Below are positions 9,245-18,514 of a stretch of 64,000 bases of DNA, in pieces. A model generated the notes under the pieces. That model was not told the origin of the DNA and did not search any database. It was given only the letters and a program-made list of their open reading frames with translations. The stretch comes from Aquabacterium lacunae (GTDB lineage Bacteria > Pseudomonadota > Gammaproteobacteria > Burkholderiales > Burkholderiaceae_C). A program made the translations under genes and the position numbers. The stretch spans positions 310,001-374,000 of the forward strand of contig NZ_SIXI01000005.1 in NCBI RefSeq assembly GCF_004310865.1. Reading direction: 5' to 3'. How positions within the stretch are numbered: the stretch's first letter is position 1; each line of letters starts with the position of its first letter.

Positions 9245-10498
9245 ATGACCATCGAGATGATCGAAAACTTCGACATGGGCACGCAGATCAAGGTGATCGG
9301 TGTGGGGGGCGGTGGCGGCAATGCCGTCGATCACATGATTGCGCAGGGCGTTCAGGGCGTGCAGTTCATCAACGCCAACACCGACGCGCAGGCCCTCAGC
9401 CGCTCGCCCGCCGAGATGCACCTGCAACTGGGCCGCAGCGGCCTGGGCGCTGGCTCCAAGCCCGAAGCCGGTCGTCTGGCCGCCGAAGAAGCGGTCGACG
9501 AGATCCGCAACTCGCTCGATGGCGCTCACATGGTCTTCATCACCGCCGGCATGGGCGGTGGCACGGGCACCGGCGCGGCCCCTGTGATCGCCCGTGTGGC
9601 CAAGGAAATGGGCATCCTGACCGTGGGCGTGGTGACCAAGCCCTTCGAATTCGAAGGCACCCGCCGCACCAAGCAGGCCGACGCCGGTCTGGCCGAACTG
9701 GAAGCCAACGTCGACTCGCTGATCGTCGTGCTCAACGACAAGCTGCTGGAAGTGCTGGGCGATGACGTCACCCAGGAAGAAGCCTTCTGCCAGGCCAACG
9801 ACGTGCTCAAGAACGCCGTGGGCGGCATCTCCGACATCATCCACATCCCCGGTCTGGTGAACGTCGACTTCGAAGACGTCAAGACCGTGATGAGCGAGCC
9901 GGGCAAGGCCATGATGGGCACCGCCACCGCGGGCGGCCCGGACCGCGCCACCAAGGCTGCTGAAGCCGCGGTGGCCTGCCCTCTGCTGGAAGGCGTGGAC
10001 CTGTCGGGCGCGCGTGGCGTGCTGGTGCTGATCGCCGCCTCGAAGTCGAACTTCAAGCTGGCCGAATCGCGCAATGCCATGAACACCATCCGCCGCTACG
10101 CGTCGGAAGATGCCCATGTGATCTACGGCACCGCTTACGACGAAAGCTTGGGCGACCAGCTGCGCGTCACCGTGATCGCCACCGGCCTGACCTCGGCCAA
10201 GCAGCGCATGACCGTGGTGCACAGCGCCCAGCAAGCCACCACCCAGGCCTTTGCCCGCACCGGCACCGACAATTTCCCCGTGCTGAACAACCCCGTGAGC
10301 CCCTCGGCCGCGCTGGGTGGTTCGGTGGGCGGCCACGCCGCACCGGCCATGGGCCACGTGCACAACGACTTTTCGGGCCTCAACACGCCCAGCGTCTGGC
10401 GCAATGGCCGCACGGCGGCCCAGAAGGTCGATGCCCTGGCCAGCAACGGCATGGACGAGCTGGAGATTCCTGCTTTCCTGCGCAAGCAGGCCGACTGA
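9245..10498 (+). CDS. ftsZ: Cell division protein FtsZ
   Basis: FtsZ is the tubulin-like GTPase that forms the cytokinetic ring. The 417-residue product has the tubulin signature GGGTGTG at residues 104-110 and the synergy-loop region typical of bacterial FtsZ. After a variable linker it ends with the conserved C-terminal peptide (ELEIPAFLRKQAD), which binds FtsA and ZipA. A good AGGAGA ribosome-binding site lies five bases before the ATG. It is the last gene of the cluster and is followed by a strong terminator; lpxC, often next in Burkholderiales, is not here. Confidence 0.98.
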   Translation: MTIEMIENFDMGTQIKVIGVGGGGGNAVDHMIAQGVQGVQFINANTDAQALSRSPAEMHLQLGRSGLGAGSKPEAGRLAAEEAVDEIRNSLDGAHMVFITAGMGGGTGTGAAPVIARVAKEMGILTVGVVTKPFEFEGTRRTKQADAGLAELEANVDSLIVVLNDKLLEVLGDDVTQEEAFCQANDVLKNAVGGISDIIHIPGLVNVDFEDVKTVMSEPGKAMMGTATAGGPDRATKAAEAAVACPLLEGVDLSGARGVLVLIAASKSNFKLAESRNAMNTIRRYASEDAHVIYGTAYDESLGDQLRVTVIATGLTSAKQRMTVVHSAQQATTQAFARTGTDNFPVLNNPVSPSAALGGSVGGHAAPAMGHVHNDFSGLNTPSVWRNGRTAAQKVDALASNGMDELEIPAFLRKQAD

Positions 10499-10574
10499 CC
10501 TGACGCCGGTCGGTTGAGTCTGGGGCGCCCGGGTCAGGGCGCCGCCGATGTGTCTTTCTCCGCCAATGATTTGT

Positions 10575-10605
10575 GCGCACCCTCCGAAAGGACGGTGCGC
10601 TTTTT
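10575..10605 (+). terminator. Intrinsic terminator after ftsZ
   Basis: GCGCACC at 10575-10581 pairs perfectly with GGTGCGC at 10594-10600, with an additional inner CC/GG pairing around a GAAA loop. Five T residues follow at once (10601-10605). This closes the dcw transcription unit. Confidence 0.9.
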
Positions 10606-10654
10606 GACGTGTGCTGTGCGCTGTTGGGTGATGCCGGGCCTGCGCGTTTCTGGG

Positions 10655-11185
10655 TCACCGCAAGGGCTGTCGATGGGCCCGCAAGGCGTGTCTGAGCGCG
10701 CGTGCATGCCAGATGCACCAGTGGCGCCGGGCGTTCTGGCGCAGGCGCCACAATGCATACGTGCAGGCGGCCAGAAAGGGCCACCAGAAGCCCTGCTCGG
10801 CTTCCAGGCCCCATTCGCCGGCACCCAGCGGCCAGGCCTCGGCCCAGAGCCACCCGGCGCCCACCAGGGCCTGGTCCACCGGGGACAGCCAATCGTCGTG
10901 CGGGCCCAGCTGTGCCTTCCAGCGGGCTCGGGCTTGAAAGTGCCAGACGGCGGCCAGACCGCCGCACATCAGCAAGGCAACAGCCCAGAGGTCAAGGCCG
11001 ATGCGGCTCATGCGCAGTGCACCGAAGCCGAGCAGCAGCACGCTGAGGCCAAAGCTGCCCAGCACCTGCTGCCAGCGCTGGTCCAGCTGCTGCATCAGCT
11101 GGCGCTGGACAGCCTGCTGAAGGCTGGCACGGGCATGCGGTGAGGGGGGAGGTGACACGACGCGGGGGCGGAATGACAAGCGCAT
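10655..11185 (-). CDS. Hypothetical membrane protein downstream of cca
   Basis: I do not recognise this 176-residue protein. It has a charged N-terminal stretch rich in Gln and Arg (about residues 15-40), two strong hydrophobic segments (around LGSFGLSVLLLGFGAL and LWAVALLMCGGLAAVW), and a third weaker one near FWWPFLAACTYALW. It is therefore probably an inner-membrane protein. Codon use (CTG, GCC, CAG and CGC dominate) matches neighbouring genes, which supports it being real. The start chosen is MRLSFRPR; an earlier in-frame ATG at 11248 would add 21 residues. It lies just downstream of cca on the same strand and may be cotranscribed. Confidence 0.65.
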   Translation of the reverse strand: MRLSFRPRVVSPPPSPHARASLQQAVQRQLMQQLDQRWQQVLGSFGLSVLLLGFGALRMSRIGLDLWAVALLMCGGLAAVWHFQARARWKAQLGPHDDWLSPVDQALVGAGWLWAEAWPLGAGEWGLEAEQGFWWPFLAACTYALWRLRQNARRHWCIWHARALRHALRAHRQPLR

Positions 11186-11250
11186 CTGCGCATCTTCCGC
11201 ATCGTGAATTTGTTTGGTGGGCGCGCCACTTGGGGAATACGCCCGCATTT

Positions 11251-11265
11251 CCCCCGATCAGGGGG
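11251..11265. repeat. Short C/G palindromic repeat, copy 1
   Basis: CCCCC-GATCA-GGGGG forms a perfect five-pair hairpin between cca and the membrane protein. Related hairpins with a TGAAT-type loop occur at 25793-25815 and 37998-38014. No T run follows on either strand, so it is not a standard terminator. Confidence 0.5.
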
Positions 11266-11271
11266 CGTGGC

Positions 11272-12504
11272 TCAGGGCGCCGCAGGCAGCGACGCTTCGA
11301 TGACCCGGGTGCGTGCCTCGTGGATGGCCTGGGCGATGGCTGGCCCTTTCAGGCCGCGGGCTTGTGCCTCGGACGCAATGGGCGCGGTGGCCACGGCCTG
11401 GGCCGCGCGGTGTGCCTCGGTCAGGCGCTCAGCCTGCGGGTAAGGCTGCTCGCTCAGGCCCAGACGCCCTCTGGCGTCGCATTCGCAGGCCAGCAGGATG
11501 TCGGCCAGACGTGCGGGCTTGCGGAAGGCGTCGAGCCGCTCCAGCAGGCGCAGCAGGGCGCCCGCCGAAAACCCCAGGCACTGGTGGATGTGGCCATGCT
11601 CACGCGCCACCACCTCGGCCAGCTCACGGCAGTCGGTGGGCACGCGCAGGCGTTCGCTCAGGGGCTTGAGCAGGCGCACGCTGCGCTCTTCATGGCCGAT
11701 GTGGCGGGGCAGCACATCGGGCGGGGTGGTGCCTTTGCCCAGGTCGTGGCCCAGACAGGCATAGCGCACGGGCAGAGGGGCCTGCAGCCGCGCGGCCATG
11801 TCCAGCACCATCATCAGGTGCACACCGGTGTCGATTTCCGGGTGGTATTCGGCCCGCTGCGGCACGCCCCACAGGCGATTCACCTCGGGCAGCAGGCGCT
11901 GCAGCGCGCCGCACTCGCGCAGCACCTCGAACATGCGCGACGGATGGGCTTCCATCAGCCCACGTGACAGTTCCTGCCACACGCGTTCGGCCACCAGGTG
12001 GTCGGCCTCGCCATCGGCCACCATCTGCTGCATCAGGGCCAGGGTGTCGGGGGCCACGCTGAAGTCGTCGAACCGTGCCGCGAACCGCGCCAGGCGCAAG
12101 ATGCGCACCGGGTCTTCGGCGAACGCGGGCGACACATGGCGCAGCACGCGGGCCTGCAGGTCGGCTTGCCCGCCCCAGGGGTCGATCAGTGTGCCGTCAT
12201 CGGCTTGCGCGATGGCGTTGATGGTCAGGTCCCGCCGGGCCAGGTCTTCTTCCAGCGTGACCTCGGGCGAGGTGTGGAAGGTGAAGCCGTGGTAGCCGTG
12301 CCCGCTCTTGCGCTCGGTGCGGGCCAGGGCGTATTCCTCGTGGGTCTGCGGGTGCAGGAACACCGGGAAATCTTGTCCCACGGGCTGAAAGCCTGCCGCC
12401 AGCATGGCCTCGGGGCTGCTGCCCACCACCACCCAGTCGCGGTCGCCCACGGGCCGGCCCAAGAGCCGGTCGCGCACGGCACCACCGACCAGGTAGGCCT
12501 TCAT
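11272..12504 (-). CDS. cca: Multifunctional CCA tRNA nucleotidyltransferase
   Basis: This cytoplasmic enzyme adds or repairs the 3' CCA end of tRNAs. The 410-residue product opens with YLVGGAVRDRLLG and the catalytic DRDW motif at residues 21-24, the class II nucleotidyltransferase signature. The RRDLTINA motif follows near residue 90. An HD-type phosphohydrolase domain is present (GHDLGKGTTP, about residue 250), as in the E. coli bifunctional form. It is separated from rsmA by three bases and belongs to the lptD-surA-rsmA-cca operon on the minus strand. Confidence 0.96.
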   Translation of the reverse strand: MKAYLVGGAVRDRLLGRPVGDRDWVVVGSSPEAMLAAGFQPVGQDFPVFLHPQTHEEYALARTERKSGHGYHGFTFHTSPEVTLEEDLARRDLTINAIAQADDGTLIDPWGGQADLQARVLRHVSPAFAEDPVRILRLARFAARFDDFSVAPDTLALMQQMVADGEADHLVAERVWQELSRGLMEAHPSRMFEVLRECGALQRLLPEVNRLWGVPQRAEYHPEIDTGVHLMMVLDMAARLQAPLPVRYACLGHDLGKGTTPPDVLPRHIGHEERSVRLLKPLSERLRVPTDCRELAEVVAREHGHIHQCLGFSAGALLRLLERLDAFRKPARLADILLACECDARGRLGLSEQPYPQAERLTEAHRAAQAVATAPIASEAQARGLKGPAIAQAIHEARTRVIEASLPAAP

Positions 12505-12507
12505 GGC

Positions 12508-13341
12508 TCAGCCTTGGGGGGCCGGAGTGGCCCTCGGCGCCTGGCTCGACGCCAGTTGCACCAGGGCCACGTAGTCGTCCACCGGCACTTCTTCGGCGCG
12601 GCGCTGCATGTCGAAGTCGGTGTCCAGGCCGCGGGCCGTCACCCAGGCGCCCAGCGTGTTGCGCAGGATCTTGCGGCGCTGAGAAAAGGCCACCGAGACC
12701 ATCTCGGACAGCAAGGCATCGTCGACCTGAGGGGGCTGGGCCAGCGGCACCATGCGCACGATGGCCGAGTCCACCTTCGGTGGCGGGTCGAACGATTCGG
12801 GCGGCACATCGAGGATGTTGTCCATCTCGTAGCGCCACTGCAGCATCACGCTCAGGCGGCCGTAGTCCTTGCTGCCGGGCGAGGCCACCATGCGGTCGAC
12901 CACTTCCTTTTGCAGCATGAAGTGCTGGTCTTCCACGCGGTGCGCCCACTGTAGCAGGTGGAACAGGATCGGTGTGGAGATGTTGTAGGGCAGGTTGCCG
13001 ATCACGCGCAGCTTCTGGCCGAAGCGATCGGCCAGGGCGCCGAAGTCGACCTGCAGCACATCGGATTCGATCACGTCGAGCTCGGGGCGCTTGCGCAGGC
13101 GAGCCGCCAGGTCGCGGTCGAGTTCGACCACCGTGAGCTTGTCGCAGCGCTCTACCACCGGATTGGTCATGGCGCCCAGGCCTGGGCCGATCTCGACCAG
13201 TGACTGCCCGGGGCGCGGGTCGATGCCGCGCACGATCTCGTCGATGATGCCGTCGTCGCTCAGGAAGTGCTGTCCAAAGCGCTTGCGCGCCACGTGGCCT
13301 TGCTGCGGGCGGGGCTTGTGACCGTGGCTGCCTTTACTCAT
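12508..13341 (-). CDS. rsmA: 16S rRNA (adenine1518-N6/adenine1519-N6)-dimethyltransferase
   Basis: RsmA (KsgA) dimethylates two adjacent adenines near the 3' end of 16S rRNA during 30S assembly. The 277-residue product has [11 protein letters not shown] at the N terminus, the SAM-binding [10 protein letters not shown], the VVELDRDLA acidic loop, and the catalytic NLPYNIS motif. The C-terminal part contains the conserved [11 protein letters not shown] helix. The start at MSKGSHGH overlaps the surA stop by eight bases; longer in-frame extensions would run inside surA and are not RsmA-like. Confidence 0.96.
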   Translation of the reverse strand: MSKGSHGHKPRPQQGHVARKRFGQHFLSDDGIIDEIVRGIDPRPGQSLVEIGPGLGAMTNPVVERCDKLTVVELDRDLAARLRKRPELDVIESDVLQVDFGALADRFGQKLRVIGNLPYNISTPILFHLLQWAHRVEDQHFMLQKEVVDRMVASPGSKDYGRLSVMLQWRYEMDNILDVPPESFDPPPKVDSAIVRMVPLAQPPQVDDALLSEMVSVAFSQRRKILRNTLGAWVTARGLDTDFDMQRRAEEVPVDDYVALVQLASSQAPRATPAPQG

Positions 13342-14752
13342 CGCGCATGTCCACGAAGGCGGCGGCGCGCAGTTCGGCCGCCCATTCTTCATAGGCCTGC
13401 TCGAAACGCTTTTCGCGCAGCACGGCGCGGGCGGCTTCACGCTGCTGGGCGTCGGTCAGCTGCACCTCCCGGCGTTCGATCAGCTGGATCAGGTGCACGC
13501 CGAAGCGGCTCACGATGGGCTCGGACACCTGGCCGGGCTGCAGGGCCACCAGGGCCTGCTCGAATTCAGGCACGAACTGGCCAGGGGCAGCCCAACCCAG
13601 GTCGCCGCCCTTGGTGGCGCTGCCGTCTTCCGAGAACTGGCGGGCCAGCTGGGCGAAGCTGGCCTGGCCGCCCACGATCTGCTTGCGGATGTCGGCCAGC
13701 TTGCGCTTGCCGGCTTCTGCGTCTTGCTGAGGTGTGGTGCGCAGCAGGATGTGGCGGGCACGGTGCTGCGTGTAGGTGGCGGCAGCGCTGTTCTCGCGTT
13801 CGATCAGTTTGAGGATGTGAAAGCCGGCGTTCGAGCGCAGCACACGCGACACTTGCCCCACTTTCAGGTCTTTCACGGCATCGGTGAACAGCTCTGGCAG
13901 CTTGCTCGCCGGACGCATGCCGAAGATGCCGCCGTTGTCGCGGGTGCTTTTGTCATCGGAGTTCTGCTTGACCAGGTCGCCGAAGTTGGCGCCCTGGGCC
14001 GCTCGGGCTTGCAGGTCGGCGGCCTTCTGGGCCAGGCGTTGCTGCTCGGCACTCGACGCGCCTTCGGGCATCAGCAGGAGCAGATGGGCCAGGTTCAGGT
14101 CCACGTCACGGCCTGCAGCCGCGGCTTCTGCGCGCACGCGATCGATCTCGTCGTCGGTGATGCGGATGCGGCCGTTCACTTCGCGCTCACGCACGCGCTC
14201 CAGCAGGATCTGCTCGCGCAAGCTGTTGCGATAACGTTCGTAATCCAGGCCATCGGCCTTCATGCGCGACTGCAGTTCGCCCAGCGACAGGTTGTTCTGC
14301 GCGGCGATGTTGGCAATGGCAGCATCCACATCGGCATCGGCCACGGTCATGCCCATGGCCTTGGCGGCCTGCATCTGGATGCGTTCGTTGATGAGTGCAT
14401 CAAGCACCTGGCGGCGCAGTTCGTCGGCTGGCGGCAGGCGGGTGTTGCGCCCCGCGGTGTCGAAGATACGGGCCACCCGCTTGTCGACCTCGGTGTGTGT
14501 GATCGGCTCGCTGTTGACGATGGCCACGATGTAGTCGGCCGTGGTGGGCTTGCCGGCCAGCTGCAGGTCGGTGCTCAGGTTGCGTGCACCCGGGATGCGG
14601 GGAGACACCTGGGGTGCGTCCAGCAGGCGAAAGCCCTGGGCGCTGGCTGGCTGGGCCTGTCCCAGGCTCAGCGCCAGGGTCGCCACGAGGGGCAGCAGGG
14701 GCCGAGGCATGCGGCGGAGTGCGTTGCGTTTCATGGCGCTCAGGTCAGTCAT
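13334..14752 (-). CDS. surA: Periplasmic chaperone and peptidyl-prolyl isomerase SurA
   Basis: SurA escorts outer-membrane proteins through the periplasm. The 472-residue product has a signal peptide (hydrophobic [12 protein letters not shown], cleavage near ASA), a SurA N-terminal chaperone domain (about 70-200), and two parvulin PPIase domains (about 218-320 and 335-435), each with the family Gly-Asp-Leu pattern ([10 protein letters not shown] and [10 protein letters not shown]). A start at residue 7 (MKRNALRR, position 14734) is equally plausible and would avoid overlap with the lptD stop. It is next to lptD, one of its best-known partners. Confidence 0.95.
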   Translation of the reverse strand: MTDLSAMKRNALRRMPRPLLPLVATLALSLGQAQPASAQGFRLLDAPQVSPRIPGARNLSTDLQLAGKPTTADYIVAIVNSEPITHTEVDKRVARIFDTAGRNTRLPPADELRRQVLDALINERIQMQAAKAMGMTVADADVDAAIANIAAQNNLSLGELQSRMKADGLDYERYRNSLREQILLERVREREVNGRIRITDDEIDRVRAEAAAAGRDVDLNLAHLLLLMPEGASSAEQQRLAQKAADLQARAAQGANFGDLVKQNSDDKSTRDNGGIFGMRPASKLPELFTDAVKDLKVGQVSRVLRSNAGFHILKLIERENSAAATYTQHRARHILLRTTPQQDAEAGKRKLADIRKQIVGGQASFAQLARQFSEDGSATKGGDLGWAAPGQFVPEFEQALVALQPGQVSEPIVSRFGVHLIQLIERREVQLTDAQQREAARAVLREKRFEQAYEEWAAELRAAAFVDMRDE

Positions 14753-17231
14753 CGTAGGCGTGGAAATCGGAAGAGGCCCCGGGGATCAGGGTCGAGCTTT
14801 CGTCGCGCAGCGGGCGGTAGCCGCCCACGTTGGTGCTCAGGGTCTTGAGGGCGCTGGTGCCCAGTCGGGACAGGCCGATCAGCTCCAGCTGGAACAGGAT
14901 GCGGGTGCTGTTGGTGGTGCCGATGGCCGACTGGTCGGCCACGATGCGACCGATCCAGCAGCCGCCGTCGTATTCGAAGCCCAGCACGCTGCTGCTGATG
15001 CGCTTGTCGACCATGCTGTAGCTGACCTTGCCCACGCTGTACCACGAGCCGCGGCATTCGGTCTGCACGGCCTTGGCCACGCGCCCGTCGCCATCCAGGC
15101 GTGGGGTGCGGCCGCTGAGGGGTACTTGCCAGCTGAAGTCGATCTGCTCGCTGCTGTCTCGGCTGAACAGGTGACTCAAGGCCACATTGCGCCAGGGCCC
15201 GGCATTCACGCGGACGCTGGTGGTCGAGCGTTCGACGCGGTTGTTCTGCGCGCTGTATTGCACGGTGGTGTCCAGCCAGGTGCGCGGCAGCACGCTGGTC
15301 GAGCCCACCAGCAGCAGGTCGGACAGTCGCTGCGTGATCGGGGCCCCGTTGTTGGGGGTGACACGCTGATCGCTGAACTGCACCTTCTGCACCACGCCCA
15401 GACGCATGGCTTCCTGCGCCGTGACCGGGTCCAGCAGGCGGGTCATCACGCCCACACTGACAAGGTTGGCATCGGACACCCGATCGACGCCTGTGAAGGC
15501 ATTTTCCGAGTAGATGCTGTACGAGTTGAAGTCGCGTGCTGCACTGTCGAACAGCGGGATGCCGCTCTGGTCGCGATAGGGCGTGCGCACGTACTGGACG
15601 CGTGGCTCCAGTGTCTGCACATAGCCCTTGCCGAACCACTGCGAATCACGTTCGAACACCAGCCCCCCTTCGACGCTGGCCGTGGGGATGCTCCGTGTGT
15701 AGTGCCGTTTGAGCGTGCCCAGTGCGGCGTTGTTGTCGAGCGTGTAGTTGGCGGCGTTCAGGCTCAGGCGTGGGGTGAGGTACCAGGCGGTGCTGCCGAA
15801 GCGGCGTTCGACCTGGCCCAGTGCGTGCGCGCGGTTGCCCGACACGCGGGTGCTGTCGGCATTCGTGAAGCGGTTGAACTCGGTGGTCAGGGCCCACACC
15901 AGCCCTGACTCGGAGGCGCTGCGAGCGCGCAGACCCAGCTGGGGCTCTCGCTGGTAGGGTGACACCAGCTGGGCGCTCACGTCGGAGGTGGTGTCGAGGT
16001 CTTTCAGGCTCTGCCAGTTCTGCACCTTGCCGTACAGCGTGGCCTGGTTGCCGCCCAGCCCCCAGGCGCGGGCATTGACCTGGCGCTCCACGGCCAGCTG
16101 GCTGCCGAGCAGCCGCGGGGTCAGCGTGATGTTGCTGTTGAGCGTGCGCGGGAAGTCTTTCCAGTAGTCATCGTCCGACACCCGGCGAATGCGCACGTCG
16201 TAGCTGGTCAGCCGGGTGCTGCTGCCGTCTTCCGAGTTGCCCTGGTGCTGCACATCGAGCAGTCCGCGGGTGCGCTGGGCCACGCGGTCATTGGGCAGCA
16301 CCGAGGCCTTCACCGTGCCGGCATCCCGTGGCGCCAGGTAACGGTATTCGGCGTCCAGCCCCAGGCCGCGACGGGTCGACAGCGTGGGCGTGAGCGTGGC
16401 GTCGCGCTCGGGCGCAATGTTCAGGTAGTAAGGCTGGCTGTACTCGAAGCCGTTCTTGCTGTCGTAGTCGAAGCTGGGGGGCAGCAGGCCACTCTTGCGT
16501 GCGTCATTCAAGGGGAATGACAGCACGGGCGCGGCCAGGATGGGCACCCCCTTGAAGCGCACCACGGCATTGCGGGCCACACCTTCGGCGGTTTCCTGGT
16601 CGAGCAGCACGCTGCCGGTCTCCAGCACCCAGTCGGGCTCTGCCGTGTTCTCGGAGGTGCAGCTGGAGTATGTCGCGTCGACCGCACGCAGGCGGTTGGG
16701 CCCCAGGAACTCGATGCGTGCGGCTTGACCGCCCGCGTCGGTGCGCGCGAAGCGGTAGATGGGCGAGGTGAACTCGCCTTCCAGGCTGTCAAGTTTCAGG
16801 TTCAGCGATGGGCCGGTGAAGACATCGCCTCGGCGCATCACCCGCACATGGCCTTCGGCCTGGGCCGAGTTGTCTGCCTGTCGATGCGTGACCTGATCGG
16901 CGCGCATGATCAGGTCTCCACGGGTCAGGCGCACGTCGCCGGTGGCCTTCATGACATCGTCAGGGCTGCCTTCGAGGCGATCGGCTTCGAAATGAATGGG
17001 CAGCTGTTCAGCCTCCTTGCTGCCGCCCACCGGCCAGCTCAGGGTGTTGGCGATGCGCAGCCCGGTCGGTTCCGTGACAGTGGCCGTGCCGGGGGCAGTC
17101 GGAGCCGTGGGTGCCGTGGAGTCTTTGGATGCCGCAGGGGGGGCAGAAGACTGAGCCTGCAAGCTGGACACCGGCAGGGTGCCCAGGCACCAGGCAACCG
17201 CCAGGGCCACGGGCGTGCGGCGACGGGGCAT
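14745..17231 (-). CDS. lptD: LPS-assembly outer membrane protein LptD
   Basis: LptD forms the outer-membrane barrel that, with the lipoprotein LptE, inserts lipopolysaccharide into the outer leaflet. The 828-residue product has a signal peptide (AVAWCLGTLPVSSLQAQ), an LptA-like jellyroll region (FEADRLEGSPDDVMKATGDV onward, about residues 55-190) and a long beta-barrel region. I count only three cysteines in the mature sequence (SSC, TEC and GGC contexts), against four in E. coli LptD. ATG 17231 was preferred; a GTG at 17261 would add ten residues before the signal peptide. Confidence 0.95.
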   Translation of the reverse strand: MPRRRTPVALAVAWCLGTLPVSSLQAQSSAPPAASKDSTAPTAPTAPGTATVTEPTGLRIANTLSWPVGGSKEAEQLPIHFEADRLEGSPDDVMKATGDVRLTRGDLIMRADQVTHRQADNSAQAEGHVRVMRRGDVFTGPSLNLKLDSLEGEFTSPIYRFARTDAGGQAARIEFLGPNRLRAVDATYSSCTSENTAEPDWVLETGSVLLDQETAEGVARNAVVRFKGVPILAAPVLSFPLNDARKSGLLPPSFDYDSKNGFEYSQPYYLNIAPERDATLTPTLSTRRGLGLDAEYRYLAPRDAGTVKASVLPNDRVAQRTRGLLDVQHQGNSEDGSSTRLTSYDVRIRRVSDDDYWKDFPRTLNSNITLTPRLLGSQLAVERQVNARAWGLGGNQATLYGKVQNWQSLKDLDTTSDVSAQLVSPYQREPQLGLRARSASESGLVWALTTEFNRFTNADSTRVSGNRAHALGQVERRFGSTAWYLTPRLSLNAANYTLDNNAALGTLKRHYTRSIPTASVEGGLVFERDSQWFGKGYVQTLEPRVQYVRTPYRDQSGIPLFDSAARDFNSYSIYSENAFTGVDRVSDANLVSVGVMTRLLDPVTAQEAMRLGVVQKVQFSDQRVTPNNGAPITQRLSDLLLVGSTSVLPRTWLDTTVQYSAQNNRVERSTTSVRVNAGPWRNVALSHLFSRDSSEQIDFSWQVPLSGRTPRLDGDGRVAKAVQTECRGSWYSVGKVSYSMVDKRISSSVLGFEYDGGCWIGRIVADQSAIGTTNSTRILFQLELIGLSRLGTSALKTLSTNVGGYRPLRDESSTLIPGASSDFHAYDD

Positions 17232-17377
17232 GCAGGGGCGGTGGGTGGGGGAGGGCAACACGAGGGCTCAGACTAAAATGGGTGGATTATTCCATGCGGC
17301 TGAAGCGCCACCCAGCGTTTGGGCCGACTGTTCGCCATGGTCTGCCGTGGCGCCCGTCCCGCTGTTTTCTGACCCCC

Positions 17378-18472
17378 ATGAGTGCTGCACAAGATCGAAC
17401 CCCGATTGCCTGGGCCGACCCCGCCCGCCAGCAAGCCTTCGATGCCTGGCTGCAGGCCGTGGCCCCTGCCCATGGGCTGGACGCGGGATCGGTGGTGGCC
17501 GCCAGTGCCGACGCCAGTTTCCGCCGCTACTTTCGTGTGCAAGGTGCGCAGGGCAGCTTCATCATCATGGACGCGCCACCCCAGCATGAGGATTGCCGCC
17601 CCTTCGTGAAGGTGGCGCACCTGCTGACCCAAGGGGGGGTGTCGGCGCCGGCCGTGCTGGCCTGGGACGAGCCGCAAGGCTTCATGCTGCTGGCCGATCT
17701 GGGCTCGCACACGCTGCTGTCCACCCTGCATCCTGAGGCCACGCCCTGGTCCAACGAAGACAAGGCCAACCGGGCCCGCTACCAGGCGGCCACCGACGAA
17801 CTGATTCGCCTGCAAGGCATTGCTGCCGCCGAGCAGGTGCCGCCCTACGACGACGCCTTGCTGCAGCGCGAGCTCGACCTGCTGCCTGACTGGTACCTCA
17901 CGAAGCTGCGTGGTCTGACCCTCACCGATGCGCAGCAGTCCACCCTCCAGCGCAGCTTTGCCTTGATCAAAGCGCAGGTGCTGGCGCAGCCCAAGGTGCT
18001 GGTACACCGCGACTATCACTCGCGCAATCTGATGGCGCAGCCGGCCGATCCAGCGGCCCGCCTGGGGGTCATTGATTTTCAGGATGCGGTATGGGGGGCG
18101 ATCACGTATGATCTGGTGTCTCTCCTGCGTGATGCCTATGTCACATGGGACGAAGAGCGTCAGATCGACATCGCCATCCGTTACTGGGAGCAGGCCCGCC
18201 AAGCGGGGCTTCCAGTGCGCGATGATTTCGGTGATTTCTGGCGTGATTTCGAGTGGATGGGGCTGCAGCGTCACCTGAAGGTGCTGGGCATTTTCGCGCG
18301 GTTGGCCCTGCGCGATGGCAAGCGGCAGTACCTCGACGACATTCCCCGTGTGTGGCAATACGCGTACAAGGTGTGCGCTCGCTACCAGGGTCTGGGCCCC
18401 TTGGCGCACCTGCTGGAGGCGGCCGAAGCACAGAACCTGGGTCTGCAGCGCCAGACCGGCTACACCTTCTGA
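17378..18472 (+). CDS. amgK: N-acetylmuramate/N-acetylglucosamine kinase (AmgK-type aminoglycoside phosphotransferase family)
   Basis: This 364-residue protein belongs to the aminoglycoside phosphotransferase fold. The catalytic loop is VHRDYHSRNL and the metal-binding motif is VIDFQDAVWG, with SFRRYFRV in the N lobe. In Pseudomonas putida, AmgK phosphorylates MurNAc at the anomeric position, bypassing early murein synthesis steps, and its gene lies divergent to lptD followed by murU. The divergent arrangement with lptD is kept here, which supports the call. The next gene, however, is an RNA helicase, and murU is absent. The start MSAAQDRTP was chosen; upstream in-frame codons overlap the lptD start region. 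Confidence 0.85.
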   Translation: MSAAQDRTPIAWADPARQQAFDAWLQAVAPAHGLDAGSVVAASADASFRRYFRVQGAQGSFIIMDAPPQHEDCRPFVKVAHLLTQGGVSAPAVLAWDEPQGFMLLADLGSHTLLSTLHPEATPWSNEDKANRARYQAATDELIRLQGIAAAEQVPPYDDALLQRELDLLPDWYLTKLRGLTLTDAQQSTLQRSFALIKAQVLAQPKVLVHRDYHSRNLMAQPADPAARLGVIDFQDAVWGAITYDLVSLLRDAYVTWDEERQIDIAIRYWEQARQAGLPVRDDFGDFWRDFEWMGLQRHLKVLGIFARLALRDGKRQYLDDIPRVWQYAYKVCARYQGLGPLAHLLEAAEAQNLGLQRQTGYTF

Positions 18473-18514
18473 CCCCGGCGCACGTGCCTTTGATGTGCGC
18501 CCCACTGGAGCACC

